NCBI GenBank assembly: GCA_029721435.1
Contig: CM056582.1
Location: 37,344,611 to 37,408,610, forward strand
Length of the DNA stretch: 64,000 nt
Reading direction: 5' to 3'
From: Gymnothorax reevesii
Taxonomy: Eukaryota > Chordata > Actinopteri > Anguilliformes > Muraenidae
The notes under the pieces: generated by a model
Told to the model about the DNA's origin: nothing
The model's input: only the letters and a program-made list of their open reading frames with translations
Databases searched by the model: none
Program-made: the position numbers and the translations under genes
In this document: positions 44,326 through 56,980 of the stretch, piece by piece
Numbering within the stretch: position 1 is the stretch's first letter
Layout of the letters: each line of letters begins with the position of its first letter

Positions 44326-47300
44326 AAACAGCTGTCTACTTTTAAAATGCACAGGCGTTAAAGTATTGTTAAGGGTCTCTTTAATCTTCTGAACCAAGGA
44401 CTGACACCTTATCCATTCGATCACACAGTCAGTTTCCATGATGTCAGCTCCATAGAATTAAAAACAGTAAAATGGACGATGTCATGGAGTTGTGGGGATC
44501 TGAAGGGAGCTTAAAATGGCCACCCTTATTGATAAGTAAGTATTCCTATTGTGACACCTGAAAGGGAAGATCATAGAATTCCACAAAGGTTGGCCAGAAT
44601 ATACAAGCAGCATAGGTAGTTTCACTCAAGTCTGCCCACTCTTTGATGCAATTGTCAGTGCCCTTTTACTACAGTGTTTGAATTCTATGGATAGCTTAAG
44701 GGAGTGTCAGCAGACTTTTATAATACTATCTTGTATTCACTATTGACACAATAGGGACTTTAAGCAAGGGCGGATTTTGCGACGGCTACGGAACCCGGAT
44801 ATAGATCTGCACTCCGCTGATCGAGACTGAAGCCGTTGTGCCGGCGTTCTTTGCCGTAGCAGGCTGATCTACCATGGGGAAAGAACCAATCTCATGTGGC
44901 CACTACAACGCTTGGTTCAGGAGATTGAAAATGTTTTCTATCATTGATTGTGACACACAAAACATTATGTGTTTCAGTGGACTTTTCACACAGACACAGG
45001 ATACTGTGTAAATTTCGCTGAGTAAAACCATAGTGAACGATTTTCTGCTGCAGGCTATATTCTCCCCTCATCCCAGCATGGCATACGGTACTTAATTTCT
45101 CTACCCTGTAAACATCTATATTTACTCACATGTACATTAGTCTTTCTTCTACTGCTGTGCATGAAAAGTACACATATGATGTATATAAATGCACACTCCC
45201 ATGCACTTTACCATTCATTTACACTCTGATTAGATGTGTGCTTTAATTGTCAAACTTTACGTCTTTTTAAAATTGAATTGCTCAAAGTAAAGTTTATTAA
45301 AAAGATGCACATTTCTTTTGGTTATGCTCTGTTCCTGTACTTGGCATAATGACAACAAATTTGAATATTGTAATCAAATATTAACTGTTTCCCATTTCCC
45401 CTAAATCTATGACATCTACTCCTTTTGCCAGTGGGAGCAGGACAAATGAGCACTCACACTGAATTAACTACTTTGCTGACAAACCCCGATTAAAATCCAC
45501 TGTTGTTTAAAGTCTCTGCTGGATTTGACAGTGACAGCACCAGCACTTGAGACACTTTTTTTCCAGGTGCCATAGGCATTGCAAAATCTGCCATTGTTGC
45601 TGGTCCAGATGAAATGCACAATTCCAACCACGAAGGGACTCGAACCCTCAGTCTTCTGATCCGAAGTTAGACACCTTATCCATTAGGCCACGTGGTCATT
45701 GCATGACAAGGCTGACTCCGAACAGTGAGCTGTGAGAATTGACAGCGGTTGATCAGTGCCATGTCAAATAACCGCTGTCATGTTGAGTTAAACAGCCCTG
45801 TCATTGAAAAACTCTCATGCTCAATCACTCTCCAGATCCAAACTCAGGTGTTTCGACCGTATGGTCAGGCTGAGCAATGTTAGCCCCTTGACTGAAGTTT
45901 GGTGAGTTTTTTTCTCAGATTTCAGTGTTAGTAACACCAGCAAGATGATATGAAAAAACACCACCATCACACAACTATGCAAAGACTCAAGTCCTCAATC
46001 TTTTGATCCGGAGTCAGAAAGCTCCTCCATTAGGTGTCCTTTCATATTAGGTGACATCATTGGGGTTGACTTATGTTATTCCCTTAAACAAAGCCTTGTG
46101 AGTGTTAGTTTCAAGTTTCTGTTGCAGAAACTGTGACCAAGTCGTGTTAACAAGTACCAGCTTAAAAGAAAGTTTTTGTCTGAGAAACAGCTGGCAAGTG
46201 ACATTAAAAAGCACCAGCACTAAACAACCATGAATGGTCTCCAACTGTCAGTCTTAATACTAGAGTGAACTAAATTATCCAATATTTGCCTGATGTATTA
46301 GTTCACATGGTCAGGTTGAGTTTTGCTTGTCCCTTGACAGTGGTTTTGTGAGTTTTGTCAAGGTTCTTTCTAAAACCGCAGCCAGATAACATGAAAAACC
46401 ACGACCAGAAGACACTTATGAAGGGACTCAGATCCTCAATGTTCTGGCTCAAAGTCAGAAACCTCACCTATTAGTTTGCTTTCATACATTACTACTACTA
46501 TGTTACATTCAAAAGCTCTGTTATTGAACAAGGTATGCTCAATTACCTTATCCAAAATCAGGTGCCCTGTGTATCGGACCGTAAAAAACAGCTTGCAAGT
46601 GATATAAACACAAGTGTCAAACAAGCAAGAAGGGACTACAGTCCTTCGTCTTCAGATCCGTAGTCAGGAATTTCTCCATTAGGGGCCCTTCATATTAGGT
46701 AACATCATATGACTGAATTGCTTTATTGTCATGAAGAAAAGGTTCCAAGTTCTTTAACTGGTTTCTTTTGACGAAACAGCTACCAGTTCATATTAACAAG
46801 CACCAACTTTAAAGAAAGTTTTTATGTAGGAAATACCACAAGATACATTAACAAGCACCCCCATGAAACACCCTTGAAGGTTCTCCAACAATCAATCCGA
46901 AGATCAGGGCCATGTTGGAATAGTGTTTTTTGTCACGGAAAGTGGCTAACTTCTAGAAAATGAGCTGGAAGTGTATACACGGCAGCCATGAGAAGTGTAT
47001 TCCAGTTTTGTAAATGTAAAGAAAAGGTGCTTCAATGCTTCCTAACGTATCACCTTTGACATAGGGTACACGAAACCATTCTTCATAAAAACAAAGGTGA
47101 TAACGCCATCCAGCCATTCAGTGTGGCTGAACCATTTAAAGTGACGACCATCCATACGGGCAATGACAAAAAACAAAGGAACGTGATGGGCAAGAATGGC
47201 ATGATCAAGTTGGCCAGTAAATGCATTGGATTGTCGTAGCAGCACGGTTGTCTTCCTTAGCCGTTTTGAATTCCCCTTTACACCTCTCCTTTACCTCATG

Positions 47301-47492
47301 ACATTATCCAATTGTGGTTGAAGAAACGTTTATGGACATTAGAGCATATGACGTCATTTTTTGTCTATTCAAATTCTGCAGCAAAGTTATATAACTTATC
47401 CTTTATATGCCATATGATTAGGTCACACGGTCAGGTTGAATTATACTAGTCCTTTAATTGAAGCCTCATGTTTTTTCAGGTTAATTTTTAAG
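44326..47492 (+). repeat. Array unit 15 (class A)
   Basis: Class A with one extra T. It shares aggcgtt near its start and a UCG tRNA with a broken anticodon-stem pair with units 16 and 20, a distinct subfamily. It also has the caacaag-type A allele at 46838 seen in units 5 and 9. Confidence 0.97.
45625..45697 (-). tRNA. tRNA-Arg (UCG) with anticodon-stem mismatch
   Basis: Anticodon UCG, A and B boxes intact, but T25 and A30 are present, giving an A30:C40 mismatch. It looks like the precursor state of the UCA copies, which have these two changes plus A36. Function is uncertain. Confidence 0.87.
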
Positions 47493-50400
47493 AAACAGCT
47501 GTCTACTTTTAAAATGCACAGGCGTTAAAGTATTGTTAAGGGTCTCTTTAATCTTCTGAACCAAGGACTGACACCTTATCCATTCGATCACACAGTCAGT
47601 TTCCATGATGTCAGCTCCATAGAATTAAAAACAGTAAAATGGACGATGTCATGGAGTTGTGGGGATCTGAAGGGAGCTTAAAATGGCCACCCTTATTGAT
47701 AAGTAAGTATTCCTATTGTGACACCTGAAAGGGAAGATCATAGAATTCCACAAAGGTTGGCCAGAATATACAAGCAGCATAGGTAGTTTCACTCAAGTCT
47801 GCCCACTCTTTGATGCAATTGTCAGTGCCCTTTTACTACAGTGTTTGAATTCTATGGATAGCTTAAGGGAGTGTCAGCAGACTTTTATAATACTATCTTG
47901 TATTCACTATTGACACAATAGGGACTTTAAGCAAGGGCGGATTTTGCGACGGCTACGGAACCCGGATATAGATCTGCACTCCGCTGATCGAGACTGAAGC
48001 CGTTGTGCCGGCGTTCTTTGCCGTAGCAGGCTGATCTACCATGGGGAAAGAACCAATCTCATGTGGCCACTACAACGCTTGGTTCAGGAGATTGAAAATG
48101 TTTTCTATCATTGATTGTGACACACAAAACATTATGTGTTTCAGTGGACTTTTCACACAGACACAGGATACTGTGTAAATTTCGCTGAGTAAAACCATAG
48201 TGAACGATTTTCTGCTGCAGGCTATATTCTCCCCTCATCCCAGCATGGCATACGGTACTTAATTTCTCTACCCTGTAAACATCTATATTTACTCACATGT
48301 ACATTAGTCTTTCTTCTACTGCTGTGCATGAAAAGTACACATATGATGTATATAAATGCACACTCCCATGCACTTTACCATTCATTTACACTCTGATTAG
48401 ATGTGTGCTTTAATTGTCAAACTTTACGTCTTTTTAAAATTGAATTGCTCAAAGTAAAGTTTATTAAAAAGATGCACATTTCTTTTGGTTATGCTCTGTT
48501 CCTGTACTTGGCATAATGACAACAAATTTGAATATTGTAATCAAATATTAACTGTTTCCCATTTCCCCTAAATCTATGACATCTACTCCTTTTGCCAGTG
48601 GGAGCAGGACGAATGAGCACTCACACTGAATTAACTACTTTGCTGACAAACCCCGATTAAAATCCACTGTTGTTTAAAGTCTCTGCTGGATTTGACAGTG
48701 ACAGCACCAGCACTTGAGACACTTTTTTCCAGGTGCCATAGGCATTGCAAAATCTGCCATTGTTGCTGGTCCAGATGAAATGCACAATTCCAACCACGAA
48801 GGGACTCGAACCCTCAGTCTTCTGATCCGAAGTTAGACACCTTATCCATTAGGCCACGTGGTCATTGCATGACAAGGCTGACTCCGAACAGTGAGCTGTG
48901 AGAACTGACAGCGGTTGATCAGTGCCATGTCAAATAACCGCTGTCATGTTGAGTTAAACAGCCCTGTCATTGAAAAACTCTCATGCTCAATCACTCTCCA
49001 GATCCAAACTCAGGTGTTTCGACCGTATGGTCAGGCTGAGCAATGTTAGCCCCTTGACTGAAGTTTGGTGAGTTTTTTTCTCAGATTTCAGTGTTAGTAA
49101 CACCAGCAAGATGATATGAAAAAACACCACCATCACACAACTATGCAAAGACTCAAGTCCTCAATCTTTTGATCCGGAGTCAGAAAGCTCCTCCATTAGG
49201 TGTCCTTTCATATTAGGTGACATCATTGGGGTTGACTTATGTTATTCCCTTAAACAAAGCCTTGTGAAAGTTAGTTTCAAGTTTCTGTTGCAGAAACTGT
49301 GACCAAGTCGTGTTAACAAGTACCAGCTTAAAAGAAAGTTTTTGTCTGAGAAACAGCTGGCAAGTGACATTAAAAAGCACCAGCACTAAACAACCATGAA
49401 TGGTCTCCAACTGTCAGTCTTAATACTAGAGTGAACTAAATTATCCAATATTTGCCTGATGTATTAGTTCACATGGTCAGGTTGAGTTTTGCTTGTCCCT
49501 TGACAGTGGTTTTGTGAGTTTTGTCAAGGTTCTTTCTAAAACCGCAGCCAGATAACATGAAAAACCACGACCAGAAGACACTTATGAAAGGACTCAGATC
49601 CTCAATGTTCTGGCTCAAAGTCAGAAACCTCACCTATTAGTTTGCTTTCATACATTACTACTACTATGTTACATTCAAAAGCTCTGTTATTGAACAAGGT
49701 ATGCTCAATTACCTTATCCAAAATCAGGTGCCCTGTGTATCGGACCGTAAAAAACAGCTTGCAAGTGATATAAACACAAGTGTCAAACAAGCAAGAAGGG
49801 ACTACAGTCCTTCGTCTTCAGATCCGTAGTCAGGAATTTCTCCATTAGGGGCCCTTCATATTAGGTAACATCATATGACTGAATTGCTTTATTGTCATGA
49901 AGAAAAGGTTCCAAGTTCTTTAACTGGTTTCTTTTGACGAAACAGCTACCAGTTCATATTAACAAGCACCAACTTTAAAGAAAGTTTTTATGTAGGAAAT
50001 ACCGCAAGATACATTAACAAGCACCCCCATGAAACACCCTTGAAGGTTCTCCAACAATCAATCCGAAGATCAGGGCCATGTTGGAATAGTGTTTTTTGTC
50101 ACGGAAAGTGGCTAACTTCTAGAAAATGAGCTGGAAGTGTATACACGGCAGCCATGAGAAGTGTATTCCAGTTTTGTAAATGTAAAGAAAAGGTGCTTCA
50201 ATGCTTCCTAACGTATCACCTTTGACATAGGGTACACGAAACCATTCTTCATAAAAACAAAGGTGATAACGCCATCCAGCCATTCAGTGTGGCTGAACCA
50301 TTTAAAGTGACGACCATCCATACGGGCAATCACAAAAAACAAAGGAACGTGATGGGCAAGAATGGCATGATCAAGTTGGCCAGTAAATGCATTGGATTGT

Positions 50401-50658
50401 CGTAGCAGCACGGTTGTCTTCCTTAGCCGTTTTGAATTCCCCTTTACACCTCTCCTTTACCTCATGACATTATCCAATTGTGGTTGAAGAAACGTTTATG
50501 GACATTAGAGCATATGACGTCATTTTTTGTCTATTCAAATTCTGCAGCAAAGTTATATAACTTATCCTTTATATGCCATATGATTAGGTCACACGGTCAG
50601 GTTGAATTATACTAGTCCTTTAATTGAAGCCTCATGTTTTTTCAGGTTAATTTTTAAG
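47493..50658 (+). repeat. Array unit 16 (class A)
   Basis: Same subfamily as units 15 and 20 (aggcgtt near the start, gaacgatt at about 48,204, same tRNA), but with the six-T form of the T-run. Confidence 0.97.
48791..48863 (-). tRNA. tRNA-Arg (UCG) with anticodon-stem mismatch
   Basis: Same as the unit 15 copy: T25 and A30 with UCG anticodon and intact internal promoters. Confidence 0.87.
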
Positions 50659-53600
50659 AAACAGCTGTCTACTTTTAAAATGCACACGCGTTAAAGTATT
50701 GTTAAGGGTCTCTTTAATCTTCTGAACCAAGGACTGACACCTTATCCATTCGATCACACAGTCAGTTTCCATGATGTCAGCTCCATAGAATTAAAAACAG
50801 TAAAATGGACGATGTCATGGAGTTGTGGGGATCTGAAGGGAGCTTAAAATGGCCACCCTTATTGATAAGTAAGTATTCCTATTGTGACACCTGAAAGGGA
50901 AGATCATAGAATTCCACAAAGGTTGGCCAGAATATACAAGCAGCATAGGTAGTTTCACTCAAGTCTGCCCACTCTTTGATGCAATTGTCAGTGCCCTTTT
51001 ACTACAGTGTTTGAATTCTACGGATAGCTTAAGGGAGTGTCAGCAGACTTTTATAATACTATCTTGTATTCACTATTGACACAATAGGGACTTTAAGCAA
51101 GGGCGGATTTTGCGACGGCTACGGCACCCGGATATAGATCTGCACTCCGCTGATCAAGACTGAAGCCGTTGTGCCGGCGTTCTTTGCCGTAGCAGGCTGA
51201 TCTACCATGAGGAAAGAACCAATCTCACGTGGCCACTACAACGCTTGGTTCAGGAGATTGAAAATGTTTTCTATAATTGATTGTGACACACTAAACATTA
51301 TGTGTTTCTGTGGACTTTTCACACAGACACAGGATACTGTGTAAATTTCGCTGAGTAAAACCATAGTGAACAATTTTCTGCTGCAGGCTATATTCTCCCC
51401 TCATCCCAGCATGGCATACGGTACTTAATTTCTCTACCCTGTAAACATCTATATTTACTCACATGTACATTAGTCTTTCTTCTACTGCTGTGCATGAAAA
51501 GTACACATATGATGTATATAAATGCACACTCCCATGCACTTTACCATTCATTTACACTCTGATTAGATGTGTGCTTTAATTGTCAAACTTTACGTCTTTT
51601 TAAAATTGAATTGTTCAAAGTAAAGTTTATTAAAAAGATGCACATTTCTTTTGGTTATGCTCTGTTCCTGTACTTGGCATAATGACAATAAATTTGAATA
51701 TTGTAATCAAATATTAACTGTTTCCCATTTCCCCTAAATCTATGACATCTATTCCTTTTGCCAGTGGGAGCAGGACGAATGAGCACTCACACTGAATTAA
51801 CTACTTTGCTGACAAACCCCACTGTTGTTTAAAGTCTCTGCTGGATTTGACAGTGACAGCACCAGCACTTGAGACACTTTTTTTCCAGGTGCCATAGGCA
51901 TTGCAAAATCTGCCATTGTTGCTGGTCCAGATGAAATGCACAATTCCAACCACGAAGGGACTCGAACCCTCAGTCTTCTGATCTGAAGTTAGACACCTTA
52001 TCCATTAGGCCACGTGGTCATTGCATGACAAGGCTGACTCCGAACAGTGAGCTGTGAGAATTGACAGCGGTTGATCAGTGCCATGTCAAATAACCGCTGT
52101 CATGTTGAGTTAAACAGCCCTGTCATTGAAAAACTCTCATGCTCAATCACTCTCCAGATCCAAACTCAGGTGTTTCGACCGTATGGTCAGGCTGAGCAAT
52201 GTTAGCCCCTTGACTGAAGTTTGGTGAGTTTTTTTCTCAGATTTCAGTGTTAGTAACACCAGCAAGATGATATGAAAAAACACCACCATCACACAACTAT
52301 GCAAAGACTCAAGTCCTCAATCTTTTGATCCGGAGTCAGAAAGCTCCTCCATTAGGTGTCCTTTCATATTAGGTGACATCATTGGGGTTGACTTATGTTA
52401 TTCCCTTAAACAAAGCCTTGTGAGTGTTAGTTTCAAGTTTCTGTTGCAGAAACTGTGACCAAGTCGTGTTAACAAGTACCAGCTTAAAAGAAAGTTTTTG
52501 TCTGAGAAACAGCTGGCAAGTGACATTAAAAAGCACCAGCACTAAACAACCATGAATGGTCTCCAACTGTCAGTCTTAATACTAGAGTGAACTAAATTAT
52601 CCAATATTTGCCTGATGTATTAGTTCACATGGTCAGGTTGAGTTTTGCTTGTCCCTTGACAGTGGTTTTGTGAGTTTTGTCAAGGTTCTTTCTAAAACCG
52701 CAGCCAGATAACATGAAAAACCACGACCAGAAGACACTTATGAAAGGACTCAGATCCTCAATGTTCTGGCTCAAAGTCAGAAACCTCACCTATTAGTTTG
52801 CTTTCATACATTACTACTACTATGTTACATTCAAAAGCTCTGTTATTGAACAAGGTATGCTCAATTACCTTATCCAAAATCAGGTGCCCTGTGTATCGGA
52901 CCGTAAAAAACAGCTTGCAAGTGATATAAACACAAGTGTCAAACAAGCAAGAAGGGACTACAGTCCTTCGTCTTCAGATCCGTAGTCAGGAATTTCTCCA
53001 TTAGGGGCCCTTCATATTAGGTAACATCATATGACTGAATTGCTTTATTGTCATGAAGAAAAGGTTCCAAGTTCTTTAACTGGTTTCTTTTGACGAAACA
53101 GCTACCAGTTCATATTAACAAGCACCAACTTTAAAGAAAGTTTTTATGTAGGAAATACCGCAAGATACATTAACAAGCACCCCCATGAAACACCCTTGAA
53201 GGTTCTCCAACAATCAATCCGAAGATCAGAGCCATGTTGGAATAGTGTTTTTTGTCACGGAAAGTGGCTAACTTCTAGAAAATGAGCTGGAAGTGTATAC
53301 ACGGCAGCCATGAGAAGTGTATTCCAGTTTTGTAAATGTAAAGAAAAGGTGCTTCAATGCTTCCTAACGTATCACCTTTGACATAGGGTACACGAAACCA
53401 TTCTTCATAAAAACAAAGGTGATAACGCCATCCAGCCATTCAGTGTGGCTGAACCATTTAAAGTGACGACCATCCATACGGGCAATCACAAAAAACAAAG
53501 GAACGTGATGGGCAAGAATGGCATGATCAAGTTGGCCAGTAAATGCATTGGATTGTCGTAGCAGCACGGTTGTCTTCCTTAGCCGTTTTGAATTCCCCTT

Positions 53601-53814
53601 TACACCTCTCCTTTACCTCATGACATTATCCAATTGTGGTTGAAGAAACGTTTATGGACATTAGAGCATATGACGTCATTTTTTGTCTATTCAAATTCTG
53701 CAGCAAAGTTATATAACTTATCCTTTATATGCCATATGATTAGGTCACACGGTCAGGTTGAATTATACTAGTCCTTTAATTGAAGCCTCATGTTTTTTCA
53801 GGTTAATTTTTAAG
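50659..53814 (+). repeat. Array unit 17 (B-to-A recombinant, 11-bp deletion)
   Basis: Class B to about 51,755. It then carries an 11-bp deletion (ccccactgttg) and a UCA tRNA, both shared with unit 19, and continues as class A. Length 3,156 bp. Confidence 0.97.
51947..52019 (-). tRNA. tRNA-Arg-derived gene with anticodon UCA
   Basis: T25, A30 and A36 with intact boxes. It sits in a recombinant unit whose 5' part is class B; the tRNA and the 11-bp deletion downstream of its 3' end match unit 19. Confidence 0.85.
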
Positions 53815-56800
53815 AAACAGCTGTCTACTTTTAAAATGCACACGCGTTAAAGTATTGTTAAGGGTCTCTTTAATCTTCTGAACCAAGGACTGACACCTTA
53901 TCCATTCGATCACACAGTCAGTTTCCATGATGTCAGCTCCATAGAATTAAAAACAGTAAAATGGACGATGTCATGGAGTTGTGGGGATCTGAAGGGAGCT
54001 TAAAATGGCCACCCTTATTGATAAGTAAGTATTCCTATTGTGACACCTGAAAGGGAAGATCATAGAATTCCACAAAGGTTGGCCAGAATATACAAGCAGC
54101 ATAGGTAGTTTCACTCAAGTCTGCCCACTCTTTGATGCAATTGTCAGTGCCCTTTTACTACAGTGTTTGAATTCTACGGATAGCTTAAGGGAGTGTCAGC
54201 AGACTTTTATAATACTATCTTGTATTCACTATTGACACAATAGGGACTTTAAGCAAGGGCGGATTTTGCGACGGCTACGGCACCCGGATATAGATCTGCA
54301 CTCCGCTGATCAAGACTGAAGCCGTTGTGCCGGCGTTCTTTGCCGTAGCAGGCTGATCTACCATGGGGAAAGAACCAATCTCACGTGGCCACTACAACGC
54401 TTGGTTCAGGAGATTGAAAATGTTTTCTATAATTGATTGTGACACACTAAACATTATGTGTTTCTGTGGACTTTTCACACAGACACAGGATACTGTGTAA
54501 ATTTCGCTGAGTAAAACCATAGTGAACAATTTTCTGCTGCAGGCTATATTCTCCCCTCATCCCAGCATGGCATACGGTACTTAATTTCTCTACCCTGTAA
54601 ACATCTATATTTACTCACATGTACATTAGTCTTTCTTCTACTGCTGTGCATGAAAAGTACACATATGATGTATATAAATGCACACTCCCATGCACTTTAC
54701 CATTCATTTACACTCTGATTAGATGTGTGCTTTAATTGTCAAACTTTACGTCTTTTTAAAATTGAATTGTTCAAAGTAAAGTTTATTAAAAAGATGCACA
54801 TTTCTTTTGGTTATGCTCTGTTCCTGTACTTGGCATAATGACAATAAATTTGAATATTGTAATCAAATATTAACTGTTTCCCATTTCCCCTAAATCTATG
54901 ACATCTATTCCTTTTGCCAGTGGGAGCAGGACGAATGAGCACTCACACTGAATTAACTACTTTGCTGACAAACCCTGATTAAAATCCACTGTTGTTTAAA
55001 GTCTCTGCTGGATTTGACAGTGACAGCACCAGCACTTGAGACACTTTTTTCCAGGTGCCATAGGCATTGCAAAATCTGCCATTGTTGCTGGTCCAGATGA
55101 AATGCACAATTCCAACCACGAAGGGACTCGAACCCTCAGTCTTCTGATCCGAAGTCAGACGCCTTATCCATTAGGCCACGTGGTCATTGCATGACAAGGC
55201 TGACTCCGAACAGTGAGCTGTGAGAACTGACAGCGGTTGATCAGTGCCATGTCAAATAACCGCTGTCATGTTGAGTTAAACAGCCCTGTCATTGAAAAAC
55301 TCTCATGCTCAATCACTCTCCAGATCCAAACTCAGGTGTTTCGACCGTATGGTCAGGCTGAGCAATGTTAGCCCCTTGACTGAAGTTTGGTGAGTTTTTT
55401 TCTCAGATTTCAGTGTTAGTAACACCAGCAAGATGATATGAAAAAACACCACCATCACACAACTATGCAAAGACTCAAGTCCTCAATCTTTTGATCCGGA
55501 GTCAGAAAGCTCCTCCGTTAGGTGTCCTTTCATATTAGGTGACATCATTGGGGTTGACTTATGTTATTCCCTTAAACAAAGCCTTGTGAGTGTTAGTTTC
55601 AAGTTTCTGTTGCAGAAACTGTGACCAAGTCGTGTTAACAAGTACCAGCTTAAAAGAAAGTTTTTGCCCGAGAAACAGCTGGCAAGTGACATTAAAAAGC
55701 ACCAGCACTAAACAACCATGAATGGTCTCCAACTGTCAGTCTTAATACTTGAGTCAACTAAATTATCCAATATTTGCCTGATGTATTAGTTCACATGGTC
55801 AGGTTGAGTTTTGCTTGTCCCTTGACAGTGGTTTTGTGAGTTTTGTCAAGGTTCTTTCTAAAACCGCAGCCAGATAACATGAAAAACCACGACCAGAAGA
55901 CACTTATGAAAGGACTCAGATCCTCAATGTTCTGGCTCAAAGTCAGAAACCTCACCTATTAGTTTGCTTTCATACATTACTACTACTATGTTACATTCAA
56001 AAGCTCTGTTATTGAACAAGGTATGCTCAATTACCTTATCCAAAATCAGGTGCCCTGTGTATCGGACCGTAAAAAACAGCTTGCAAGTGATATAAACACA
56101 AGTGTCAAACAAGCAAGAAGGGACTACAGTCCTTCGTCTTCAGATCCGTAGTCAGGAATTTCTCCATTAGGGGCCCTTCATATTAGGTAACATCATATGA
56201 CTGAATTGCTTTATTGTCATGAAGAAAAGGTTCCAAGTTCTTTAACTGGTTTCTTTTGACGAAACAGCTACCAGTTCATATTAACAAGCACCAACTTTAA
56301 AGAAAGTTTTTATGTAGGAAATACCGCAAGATACATTAACAAGCACCCCCATGAAACACCCTTGAAGGTTCTCCAACAATCAATCCGAAGATCAGGGCCA
56401 TGTTGGAATAGTGTTTTTTGTCACGGAAAGTGGCTAACTTCTAGAAAATGAGCTGGAAGTGTATACACGGCAGCCATGAGAAGTGTATTCCAGTTTTGTA
56501 AATGTAAAGAAAAGGTGCTTCAATGCTTCCTAACGTATCACCTTTGACATAGGGTACACGAAACCATTCTTCATAAAAACAAAGGTGATAACGCCATCCA
56601 GCCATTCAGTGTGGCTGAACCATTTAAAGTGACGACCATCCATACGGGCAATCACAAAAAACAAAGGAACGTGATGGGCAAGAATGGCATGATCAAGTTG
56701 GCCAGTAAATGCATTGGATTGTCGTAGCAGCACGGTTGTCTTCCTTAGCCGTTTTGAATTCCCCTTTACACCTCTCCTTTACCTCATGACATTATCCAAT

Positions 56801-56980
56801 TGTGGTTGAAGAAACGTTTATGGACATTAGAGCATATGACGTCATTTTTTGTCTATTCAAATTCTGCAGCAAAGTTATATAACTTATCCTTTATATGCCA
56901 TATGATTAGGTCACACGGTCAGGTTGAATTATACTAGTCCTTTAATTGAAGCCTCATGTTTTTTCAGGTTAATTTTTAAG
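53815..56980 (+). repeat. Array unit 18 (class B)
   Basis: Class B with a canonical tRNA-Arg(UCG). It shares gcccgag with units 7, 11 and 13 but has the common cacctattag. Confidence 0.97.
55113..55185 (-). tRNA. tRNA-Arg (anticodon UCG), canonical
   Basis: Identical to units 7 and 11: full cloverleaf, UCG anticodon, consensus A and B boxes, G73. One of five canonical copies, and the only one in the last third of the window. Confidence 0.96.
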